Source of the DNA: Lepus europaeus
Lineage: Eukaryota > Chordata > Mammalia > Lagomorpha > Leporidae
DNA length: 64,000 nucleotides
Assembly: GCF_033115175.1 (NCBI RefSeq)
Contig: NC_084830.1
Span: 117,330,709 to 117,394,708 of the forward strand
Direction: 5' to 3'
Shown one piece after another: positions 55,006 to 64,000 of this stretch (positions are counted from its first letter, which is position 1; every line of letters begins with the position of its first letter). Below the pieces are notes generated by a model, which was not told the origin of the DNA, ran no database searches, and was given only the letters and a program-made list of their open reading frames with translations. The position numbers and the translations under genes were made by a program.

Positions 55006-56116
55006 GTTTTCCTTATTCTTGTTTCTTGAATTGGTGCATTTATTATTTGGCATTTGTGGAGATACTCATTGGTTTCTGTGTGTTTTTGCTGTGGCAGCTT
55101 TTATCTTTGCACTATGCCTCTGTGGGTTAGTGAATTGTCTACTTTTTCAGTGAATACCTAGAGTCATGTGGTGGATGTGGCCAGCGAGCTCTATTTAGTG
55201 CTCTAGGGAAGGGAGTGTCCAAGGTGAAACCCAGGTTGAGCGTGGTAAATCTTTTTTTTTTTTTTTTTTTTAGATCAGAGCAGAGGTTTGTTCTGATCTG
55301 TTGGTGCAGACTCAGCTCACCTCCTCTCCTAAAAGGAGACAGTGTCTGGGCGCTAGCCCCCGTGGATATAATATTCATCTGTGCACCCATTAGAATCACA
55401 GAAAGGATCTATGCTGTCCTTGGTGTAAGCACAGATTCTGCAGCAATGTCCCTCACCAGGGAATCTGGGAGGCCTGAGTGTGTGCAGCCTCCTACAGTGA
55501 CCGCCCAAGGTCCCAGCCACACCCTGAGTCTTCCCATGTAGCTTCAGTGTTTTCACAGTCCCAGTACACAAACCTCCCATAGTCTTGAGCACCACCCAGC
55601 TCCATGTCAGTTCTCCTCACCCTACTCAGCCATCTCCACTAGGCTGGTTGCTGGGCATGGACACAAGCTGGTGCAGTTGTTATATTATCCATAATGGCGC
55701 CTGCTCTATCGGCTTGTTACAGGACGCCATTGCAGGATGATTGGGGAGAGAGCAACATTACTCTCTTTTTTTTTTTCCTCCTCTAGTTTGCCAGGTACAC
55801 TAACCTCCGCAGGGCTCCAAGCTGGATTCCCTCCAGGCTCTTCCTGCAACTTTATCACCAGTGGCTTGGGCTGCTGCAGACTGATCTCACCTCACTCTCC
55901 AAAGCTGGTGCAGAGGCTCTCATCTGGTAGGGTCCTGAGTTGTAAACGCCCATACCTTCCATGTAGGTCCATAATGTATGGCTAATTTGCATGGCATTTT
56001 CTCTCCAGTTTTCTCCCTAACTCTTTCCTGAGACTGCACTCTCTCCACATTTTTTAAACTGTCTTCTAGACTAGAGCAATAAATGCCCTCCGTACTCCAC
56101 CATCTTAAACCACAAA
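55006..56116 (-). promoter_or_regulatory. L1 5' UTR remnant
   Basis: GC-richer sequence than the rest of the L1, ending (minus-strand start) with a gtggtttaagatggtggagt-type 5' end. No long frame is present. Confidence 0.6.
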
Positions 56117-56189
56117 AGTCAAGATAATTCCCTTATTTCTGTGTTTGCTGGCTATGGTAACATCCAGGTACCCTTTAGTATGACTCTAG

Positions 56190-56640
56190 TTCTTAATGAT
56201 AGTGACTCCAGGGGCCCCTGGAAAGGAAGGGAAGAAACATACATAGTGAAAGCTCTAGGAGCCTGGAGAGAGCAGAGAAACACATAAAATGTAATGTAAT
56301 CTTTAGATGTTGCATCTGGGGAACATCCCGCCCACCATCAAAGCAGACTTCTAACTTCTCTATGGCCAAATCAATCACATTCACTCTCTGCTGACTCCCT
56401 GATTGGTTTGCACAGATTATCTCATTAGCATACCCCTTGACCGATTAGTTGAACTTCCTCCTTTAGAAACTCTTAAAAACCCAGCCAGGCAGTTCTGAGA
56501 AGCAGCCCCTTGCAGGGCAGTTGGCCTCTTGCAGGGTGTTCAGGCCCCGCTGGCTGCTGGGAGCCTTTTCTGCTTCTTTGAGTAAACTTTCTTCAGCATG
56601 CACACTCTTCCTTGTCTGTGTGCCTCATTGTTCATGGTCC
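56190..56640 (+). mobile_element. LTR-like element (ERV), plus strand
   Basis: CCAAT-type boxes (ctgattggt; gaccgatta) lie upstream of a TTAAAAAC. About 115 bp later comes 'ttgagtaaactttcttcagc' and a GT-rich end 'ccttgtctgtgtgcctca'. The layout fits U3-R-U5. Exact borders and a short duplication could not be placed. Confidence 0.55.
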
Positions 56641-57474
56641 CTAGATGAAGGATTTAGCAGAGAAGTCTCCAGTTCCCAAAGTGTGATCCCCTGACCATCA
56701 ACATCACAAAATCTGGGACATCCTTAGAAATCCCTGTAGTGTTGTTGCTGAGTACTCCAAGCTTTAAAAAACTCCCCCAAGATATTCTAGCAGATATCTA
56801 AGTTTGAAGAGACACTGCCTTAAGGAATTGTATCTTCAACTAAATACTTAATATAATGAAACACAAAGTAAAATACAATCTAAATGAAATTAATATGCAA
56901 ATATCCATGGAATGACTTTGCTGTAGGAATTTTTTTTTTATAAAATAACAATGTAAATTAATCAGAATAGGTTTTGACAGAGTGGAAGACCCAAACCAGC
57001 AAACAGCAAGAATCTGGCTGGGCATACTATTAAGGAGGACTGCAAGAATGTGTTAATATCATTGACATTCTCGTGGTGATTAAGGAATTTGGCCCTTTGC
57101 TGTTGGTCAGTTCTAGTGTGAGTGTGTGTGTGTGTGTGTTCATACGCATGTGGGACTGTTTCAATCAGAGGCACCTTTGGAAGGACCCATACCTCCCATT
57201 TTTAAATACAAAGGGTTTGGTTTTCATTAATTCAAACACTAGATGGCAGCCTCGTGCCATTTTTCCAAGCAGCCACAAAAGTAAATTTATGGGGGAAAAT
57301 GAGCTTAGGAGTTTGAAAAGGATGTCAGTTCTATTCTGCACAGTTTTGACATTCTATTTTTTTGGACCTCATCCATTAATTATGACACTCAAAGTTTTGA
57401 TTTTTTTTGTTCACTGAGCGGCAGAGAGCCAACACTTTAATTAAGCCCATGGGGCACTGCTGCAAGTCAGAGAA
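56641..57474. other. Intergenic, no gene seen
   Basis: It contains a (TG)n at about 57116-57140. Nothing else is recognised. Confidence 0.4.
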
Positions 57475-57665
57475 GGGTAATGATCATGTGCCGGGCTTTA
57501 CATAAAATTGTTTCATTGGATTCTCAAAACATCCCCCACGAAATAAGTGTTACCACCCTTCAAATTACATTGGAGAAAACCGAGTAAGAGGGGTATAGCA
57601 ATAAGCCCATGAGGACCCACCTGAAAGAAAAGACTGAATCTGGAACACAGATTATAGCATACTTT
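57475..57665 (+). repeat. MIR
   Basis: 'atgtgccgggctttacataaaattg..ggattctcaaaacatccc..ataagtgttaccac..ggagaaaaccgagtaag' is the MIR sense pattern. Confidence 0.7.
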
Positions 57666-57795
57666 GCCAGAATGGCACACTCATTAAACCCCTGAGAAAT
57701 GGTTTTTGGAATTGGTAGGTTCATTAAAATCTTAGTAAATTACTTCTATATGCAACTCCAAGTTTTCTGATAAGGTAGGAATCATACATAAGGTT

Positions 57796-57866
57796 GTTTT
57801 TTTTTAAAGCATTTTTATTTATTTGAAAAGCAGAGTTACAGAGAGGGAGAGAGGGAGCGACGAGAG

Positions 57867-57934
<68 letters not shown>

Positions 57935-58187
57935 TTCTATCCTCTGGTTCACTGCCCAAATGGCTGCACTAGCCCCAGTTGGGTTGATTTGAAGCTAGGA
58001 GCCAGGAGTTTATTCTGGGTCTCCCATATGGGTGCAGGGGCCCAAGGATTTGGGCCATCTTCTACTGCTTTCCCAGGCCATAGCAGAGAGCTGGATCAGA
58101 AGTGGAGCAGCCAGGACTTGAACTTGCGCCCACATGGGATGCTGGCACTGCAGGTTGTGGCTTTACCTGCTACACCACTGCACCCCC
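57796..58187 (-). repeat. CSINE, antisense, with large (GA)n expansion
   Basis: 'tttttaaagcatttttatttatttg' to 'caccactgcaccccc'. The duplication atacataaggtt lies at 57784-57795 and 58188-58199. The pyrimidine run of the SINE is expanded to about 75 bp of GA at 57855-57931. Confidence 0.95.
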
Positions 58188-58269
58188 ATACATAAGGTTT
58201 TAAAATAATGATTCTGGCTATTCCAACATTAGGTGTTCCATGGGTTTTATTTGCAGAGATATCATTTTA

Positions 58270-58760
58270 AGTTTTTTCCCCCAGAAACCTTTAATTTAAG
58301 GTAGAAAACTTCATTCATTTCATAAATACAACTTTAGGAACATAGTGATACTTCCCACCCTCCCACCTGCACTCTCACGCTTCTTCCTCCTTCCTCTCCT
58401 ATTCCCATTCTTATTTTTACTAAGATCTATTTTCAATTAACTTTATATACAAAAGAATAACTCTGTACTAAGTAAAGTGTTCAACAAATTATATGAAAAA
58501 ACAAACTGTTCCTGACAGTCAAGACAAGGGCTATTCAAAGTCATTGCATTTGAAGTGTTAATTTCACTTTCATAGATTACCTTTTAGGTGACCTATTAGT
58601 TATCATAGATCAGGGAGAACATGTGGTATTTGTACTTTTGAGACTGGCTTATTTCACTAAGTATAATGTTTTCTAGTTTCCTCCATTTTCTTGAAAATGA
58701 CAGAATTTCTTTTCTCTTTATTTTTTTTATTGCTGTGTAGTATTCCATGGTGTATGTATC
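58270..58760 (-). mobile_element. Lagomorph L1 3' end, antisense
   Basis: 'aacctttaatttaaggtagaaaac', 'aaatacaactttaggaacatagtgatac', a C-rich stretch, then 'agggagaacatgtggtatttg' and 'gtattccatggtgtatg'. It is 5' truncated. Confidence 0.82.
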
Positions 58761-58990
58761 CCATTATTTCCCTTCCTATTCTGCCATCTTGTTAAGTGAA
58801 ACCCTTTTATATACCTTTGAATACAGGAACACAAGTTCCCCCCGCCCCCAGCTACTTGTATGCCTTTCACTGAGTTTTAAGTATGTTTAGCAAGATACAG
58901 ATGAGCAGCAGATAGTAATAATCTGAATATTCCAGAAGGCCCTATAGAAGCCCCTAGAATTCAGTATGCCCTGGCCTCTGGTTAGGATTT

Positions 58991-59015
58991 TTTTTTAAAA
59001 AAGCTTTATTTATTC

Positions 59016-59048
<33 letters not shown>

Positions 59049-59306
59049 GTCTTTAATTTGCTGGTTCCCTCCTTAGATGGCTGCAATTGCCAGGGCTGGC
59101 CAAGGCTGAAGCCAGGAGTCAATAGCTTCTTCCAGGTCTCCCACCTGAGTGGCAGCAGCCCAAGTACTTGGACCATCTTCTGCTTTTTTTCCACAGCCCT
59201 TAGCAGGGAGCTGGATTGGAACTGGAGCAGCTGGGACAGGAACAGGCACCCTTATGGGATGCCTGCATTGCAGATGTTGCTTTCCTGTACACCACAGTGC
59301 TGGCCC
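58991..59306 (-). repeat. CSINE, antisense
   Basis: 'tttttaaaaaagctttatttattcatttg', a (GA)n run, to 'caccacagtgctggcccc'. A 'tagttagga'-like flank is repeated. Confidence 0.9.
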
Positions 59307-59629
59307 CTAGTTAGGATGTTTTGAAGATGGGGTAATTTTGATTAATGCAGTGGGTCTGAGAAGAGATTTTCTACCATATCTGCCTGTGGCTATCAGATAC
59401 ATTGGTAAAATCACAAGTTGTAAACTATAAATGGTGTGAATCACCTGAGAAACAACATTTGATTGCCTTTTTTCTTGTCTGATTTTTCTGAATCAACTAT
59501 TATTTTGTCATCATATGGATACTGCCTCTTATTGAGAAGTAGCCAGTTTGAATGATAGATACTGTAAGGGCAGATTGTAGGGAAGAAAAATTAAATTGAC
59601 TGATAAACCATGTTAAAAAAACTTAACAG

Positions 59630-59955
59630 GGGCTGGCATTGTGGTGTGGCAGGTGGAGCTGCTGCCTGCAGTCCTGGCATCCCATATGGACACTGGTTCG
59701 AGTCACAGCTACTCTGATTCTGGTTCATCTCTCTGCTGTAGCCTGGGAAAGCAGTGGAAGATGGCCCAAGTCCTTGGGCCACTTCACCTGTGTTAAACAC
59801 CTGGAGACAGATCCTGACTCCTGGCTTCAGATCGGCACAGCTCCGGCTGTTGTGGCCAGTTGGGGAGTAAACCAGCAGATGGAAGATCTCTCTCTCTCTC
59901 TGCCTCTCCTTCTCTCTCTGTGTAACTCTATCAAATAAATAAATAAATCTTTAAA
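59630..59955 (+). repeat. CSINE, full length
   Basis: 'ggggctggcattgtggtgtg' to 'tcaaataaataaataaatct'. Confidence 0.93.
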
Positions 59956-59994
59956 AAAGACCTAATAAACATTTTTCCTGGCACAGGAGAGAAG

Positions 59995-60141
59995 ATGTAT
60001 TTGTTGAGTGCCAATTAAATGCTAGGCACTGAGCCAAGGATTACACATACGTTATGTTATTCACTCCTTTAAACAATCCGATAAATTAAATAGTATTTCC
60101 TTAATTTACCAATGAGGAAACTGAGTTTCAGAAAGCTTTAT
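59995..60141 (+). repeat. MIR, cut by a CSINE
   Basis: 'tgttgagtgccaattaaatgctaggcactg..atttaccaatgaggaaactgag' is typical MIR. The next CSINE follows directly. Confidence 0.75.
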
Positions 60142-60487
60142 TATTATTATTATTATTATTTATTTATTTTATTTGAGAGTTAGAGTCACAGACAGTGAGA
60201 GGGAGAGACAGAGAGAAAGGTCTTCCTTCCATTGCTTCCATTGGTTCACTCCCCAAATGGCTGCAATGGCCGGGGCTGCACCGATCCAAAGCTAGGAGCC
60301 AGGAGCTTCTTCCTGGTCTCTCACGTGGGTGCAGGGGCCCAAGGACTTAAGCCATCTTCTACTGCTTTTCCAGGCCGTAGCAGGGAGCTGGATTGGAAGG
60401 GAAGCAGCCTGGACTAGAACAGGCGCGCATTTGGGATGCCGGCACCACAGGAGGAGGATTAACCTACTGCACCATGGTGCTGGCCCC
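60142..60487 (-). repeat. CSINE, antisense, (TTA)n-containing tail
   Basis: 'ttattattattattattattatttatttattttatttg' tail region to 'caccatggtgctggcccc'. The flank agaaa(g/a)cttt is repeated. Confidence 0.92.
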
Positions 60488-62055
60488 TAGAAAACTTTCT
60501 ATAACATGCACTTGATAAAATAGTCAGGAAATGGCAGAAAACAGATAGGAAAAATATGTGTGATTAATTAAAATTAATTAATGCAAAATAACCCATGAAG
60601 AGCAAACTTTTATATAAAACAGAATCAGTAACAGAGCAATACTACGCCATATTGGAACCTAAAACCAAAAGAGATTTTGAACACACCTTTAATTTTATAG
60701 CAACACAGAGCCTCACTTTCTTTACCCTTGTCCCAGCCATGGAAACACTCCAGAGTGCTTTTTCAGATATATGTTTTCAACACTGATCCAATGACAACTT
60801 ATTGAGAGGCTGCTATGTGCCAACCATTGTGGTTTTTGAAACAAAGTGATCAGTAAAATAGCCCTAATTTCTGCTGACATGGAGCTTAGAGAAGACACTG
60901 TTCAAAGTTGAAAAGTATTGCTATACTTTTGTATATATAACTGTAAGTTATCTATTCCTTTACTGCACAGAGGAAAAATAGGGGGCAAACTAGAGGTGGA
61001 ATTGAATTTCAGTGGAAATCTGTTTTTCTGTTTAATTTTATAACCTTAGTATAACAGATTGATACCAGAAAATATGAAAATGTTATGTTTGATCACTGAA
61101 ACAAACCATGATTCTCAAGTCCTCTTCCTTTATTTCTATTCCTTGACCTGAAAGGTTGATGTATTATCATTATCATGGTCACCATGCATTGTCTTTCACT
61201 TTTTTTTTTTTACTGAGTAGCCATATGGATTTTGGCATGATCATATTGGAATACATGAGTTGTATCAAAGCACTGGCATTTGCCTTTTGGTTCTACTGTC
61301 TTCCAGCTTGGGTAACTCTAGAGAACTTAATTAACATTTCTATGCTGTTTCCTTGTCAATAAATGGTGGTAAAGAGTCAGTAAGTTAATCTATAAAAGGT
61401 ACTTTGAGTAAATACTGGCATATTGTAGATGCATAATTTATATGAACTTCTACTAGTGATAGTAGTAGTACTTCTGTCACTAAATCTCTGATTCTGAATA
61501 AATTACACGGTTTATCTAAGCTTCAGTTATCTCAATTGGAAAATGAAAACAAAATAGTACCTATGTCACGAGATTCTTGTGATGGCCAAATCAGGGAATA
61601 AATAGAAATCATGCAATTTAAAGCAATTTAGAGCACATAAATGCTTAAAAATTTCCCTTTTTTAAAAAATTAGAACCCCCCCTTAATTAAAGAAGTTTCC
61701 AAAAAAAATCCAACAGCAATAATAGATTATTCATCTTCTGTACTTGGTATTTTTCAAAGTACCTGGGATGTAACTGTACTCAATAAAGCTTGATGAGAAT
61801 GTAAAAATGAATAAATATTAGGAACATAAAAACCCATAACTAGCAAAGGTTAGCCTAAAATTTTGAAGTGAATAAAGGTAATATTTGTGGGAGAGAGAGA
61901 ATGAGTGAGAGGGAGAGAGAGAGAGAGGGAGAGAAATGGAGGGAGGGAGGAAGAGAGAGAGAGAGGGAGAGAGACAGAGGGCTGGGGGAGATATTCTACC
62001 ATATAAGAAAGTAAATGAGGATCTGTACTGAATTTTGTTGATTTTTCTGTTTCCT
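60488..62055. other. Intergenic with old MIR/L2-like fragments
   Basis: Old repeat text lies at about 60790-60900 ('attgagaggctgctatgtgcc..gacatggagctta'). Antisense MIR text lies at 61478-61605 ('agcttcagttatctcaattgg..cctatgtcacgagattcttgtg'). A GA-rich low-complexity stretch lies at 61890-61980. No gene is seen. Confidence 0.5.
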
Positions 62056-62057
62056 GT

Positions 62058-62445
62058 GTGTTGTGGTGTGAATGTATCCTCTCCCAAATCCACGTATGGA
62101 AATGTAGTAGCCAACATGATGGTATTAATAGGTCTGACCTTTAAGTGGTGGTTAGGAAATGAGAGCCCCTCCACCCTGGGAAGGATTAAGCCCTGTTGTA
62201 AGAGGCTTCGTGTAGAGTCCAGCTTGCTTTCCAGGCCACCTTTCACCATGTGAAGGCACAGTGTTTCTTTTCTCTCAAAGGACACAGTAACAAGGTCTCA
62301 TATTGGAAGCAGAGAACAGCCCTCACCAAACAGCCCAGCCTACTGGGCACTTAATTTTGGACTTCTCAGTTCCCAGAACTGTGAGAAAATAAATTTCAGC
62401 TGTTTGTAAACAACCCAGTCTTAGGTATTTTTATGGTGTCACAAA
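62058..62445 (+). mobile_element. MaLR-type LTR (MST/MLT1-like)
   Basis: 'tgtggtgtgaatgtatcctctccc', 'taggtctgacctttaagtggtgg', 'tttcaccatgtgaagg' and 'tcagttcccagaactgtgagaaaataaatttc' follow the MaLR LTR order, with its poly-A signal. Confidence 0.8.
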
Positions 62446-62949
62446 TGGAGGAGTAGCTTGCTTGTATTTAATGGAGATCCAAAAGAAAGCTTCAAGAAGA
62501 AACTGCAGATTTTTTTTTTTAAAGTGTGGGAAGGGATAGTCTCAGTTCTATGGCCATCAATTTCCCTGACAAGTCACTCAATTAAAGTGAAGTTATTCAA
62601 ATGCATATATGGATGAGCTGATTGTAAAATTTTAAAACCAATGAGCACAGAACAGTGGAGATCATTATTTTTCCTTTCCTTCTGATCCTCTCCTCCTTGA
62701 TCATGTTTTCAGCTCAGCTTACCCTTTTATTCTTTCTACATCTTTTTTTCAAAAGTTAAAAACAGGTCAATCAATATTTACTTTGAAGATAAACATCTGT
62801 AGTTTTCTCAGAGTACATCTATTAAATTGGTGCTATGGATGTGAGGATCACCAGGCTCCCCACCCATACCTAGAATGGTTTTATCTGCAATTGCTACCAG
62901 TTAAATTATTTTGAATAATTGACAGTAATAAGCAGCTCGGTGTTGGGAG
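62446..62949. other. Intergenic, nothing recognised
   Basis: AT-rich, no gene or clear repeat. Confidence 0.4.
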
Positions 62950-63280
62950 TTCGGGCTCTAGCATTTTTGTTATCATAGAAGGTTAAGCCTCCGCCTGTGG
63001 GGTTGGCATCCTACACTGGTGTCAGTTTGTGCCCAGCTGCTCCACTTCCTATCCAGCTCCCTGCTATGTTCCTGGGAAAACAGCAGAAGACGGCCCAAGT
63101 GCTTGGGCCTCAGCATCCACATAGGAGACACAGAAGTAGCTCTCGGCTTCTGGCTTCAGACTGGCCCAGCCTCAGTCACTGCGGCCATTAGGAGAGTGAA
63201 CTTGCAGATGGAAGGTCTCTCTCTCTTCTTCTCTCTCTGTATCTATGCCTTTCAAATAAATAAATACATCTTAAAAAATT
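62950..63280 (+). repeat. CSINE relative, diverged 5' end
   Basis: 'ggttaagcctccgcctgtggggttggcatcc' to 'tttcaaataaataaatacatc'. Confidence 0.9.
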
Positions 63281-63397
63281 AAGATTGGTGATCTAGCCAA
63301 AAAATAATAAAAAAAAATCCATCAACATCTGGGATTTTGCTTATGCCTATTAAATAATCAACTGCATTAAACTATCTGTTAAAGAAAAAGCTAGTTA

Positions 63398-63632
63398 AGT
63401 ATTTGAGCTCTGGGATCAGATGGCCTTGCTTTCAATTCTAATTGTGCTTTTTCAGCGCTAAGACTTTGTATAGTTTACTTAAATTTTCTCTCAGTTCCCT
63501 TATCTACAGAACGGAGATAATAATATCAGTCTCATAGTGTTGCTATGGATGTTAAATGAGGTAATGTATGTGAAGTGCTTGGTATAATGTTGGCATATTA
63601 CAGATAGTAAGTATTAGTTATTATCATTGCTT
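63398..63632 (-). repeat. MIRb, antisense, near full length
   Basis: 'tgagctctgggatcagatggcc', 'ctacagaacggagataataat', 'tcatagtgttgctatggatgttaaatgagg' and 'gtaagtattagttattatc' follow the reverse MIR consensus. Confidence 0.8.
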
Positions 63633-64000
63633 TTCAGTTGATTGGGCATCAGAAACTGCTGCCACTGATGATGTCACTTCTGAAAGGGAAAAGTCAGAGC
63701 ATACATTTTTCCAAGGTTGCTATTTTGCAAACTTTAATATTAATGCACTCAATTCAAGAGATGAGCTTCAGAAAAATTGGAGAGCTGAAGAGGAAAATTA
63801 CCTAATCACCAATGTGATTTTAAAACAGTTTTAAATTACAGCAAATGCTAATACTGAACTATTAGGGAATAAGAATATTTTGTCCTGGATTGTATCATAT
63901 TCTCATTTGCACCCCACACATGCTTTCTTAGAAAATATTATTGGTGAATAGAAACTCTTTCAATGTATATGTGACAGAATGTTTTGTGCCCATACTATTT
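63633..64000. other. Intergenic, right edge, nothing recognised
   Basis: No gene or repeat pattern I can support. Confidence 0.4.

Larger units (their letters stand above)
49808..56116 (-). mobile_element. Lagomorph L1, 5' end present, internally deleted, antisense
   Basis: In minus-strand order, the 5' end carries AAGATGG (56106-56100), the YY1-type motif of L1 promoters. The 5' UTR runs to about 54.7 kb, ORF1 remnants end at about 53.63 kb and ORF2 remnants run to 49.92 kb. A short 3' UTR with AATAAA and poly-A ends at 49808. Three later SINEs interrupt it (50186-50936 twice, 54648-55005). Stops and frameshifts are many, so it is inactive. Confidence 0.88.

Noticed and set aside
61818-62285. 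155-codon open frame on the minus strand
   Set aside because: Covers a GA-rich low-complexity tract and a MaLR LTR. The Ser/Leu/Pro runs are translated simple repeat.

Overview
This is nuclear DNA from a lagomorph, most probably a leporid such as rabbit. The evidence is about 55 tRNA-derived C-repeat SINEs (CSINE). Their body contains the box 'cccatatggg', a pyrimidine run and an (AAAT)n tail. A younger subfamily (CSINE2) begins 'gccggcgccgtggct' and ends 'cactctgcctgtc' plus poly-A. Three vertebrate genes are recognised from translated exons in the order HMMR(-), NUDCD2(+), CCNG1(-). This is the reverse complement of the order I know from human 5q34.

Layout. 1-1030: start of HMMR intron 1 and coding exon 1; the rest of the gene lies off the left edge. 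1031-1670: CpG-rich divergent promoter shared by HMMR and NUDCD2, with CCAAT boxes and CHR-like sites. 1671-7370: NUDCD2, four coding exons, 157 residues, intact. 7.4-8.9 kb: plain sequence. 8.9-15.9 kb: an ancient antisense L1 riddled with SINEs. 16-19 kb: SINEs and an L1 3' end. 19.0-26.6 kb: CCNG1, with one non-coding and five coding exons, 294 residues, intact, and a long 3' UTR. A CpG-island promoter and a strong p53-type site in intron 1 complete it. NUDCD2 and CCNG1 converge tail to tail. From 27 kb to the right edge I see no supported gene, which fits the gene desert that follows CCNG1 in human.

The desert is layered retrotransposon material. It holds two ERV solo LTRs, each inside a SINE, and one polyadenylated ERV 3' end that appears to have been retroposed by L1 machinery. 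It also holds an antisense L1 (49.8-56.1 kb) with its 5' end but a mutated reverse-transcriptase motif and a lost ORF2 C-terminus, a separate LTR at 56.2-56.6 kb, two MaLR-type LTRs, a MER20 DNA transposon, MIRs and microsatellites. Several SINEs sit inside other SINEs with clear target-site duplications.

The genes share a cell-cycle theme. HMMR is a spindle and centrosome protein, NUDCD2 is a NudC-family co-chaperone of dynein regulators, and CCNG1 is a p53-induced cyclin. I found no CRISPR array, operon or novel enzymatic system. The most unusual content is the transposon archaeology and the regulatory sites at the two CpG islands.
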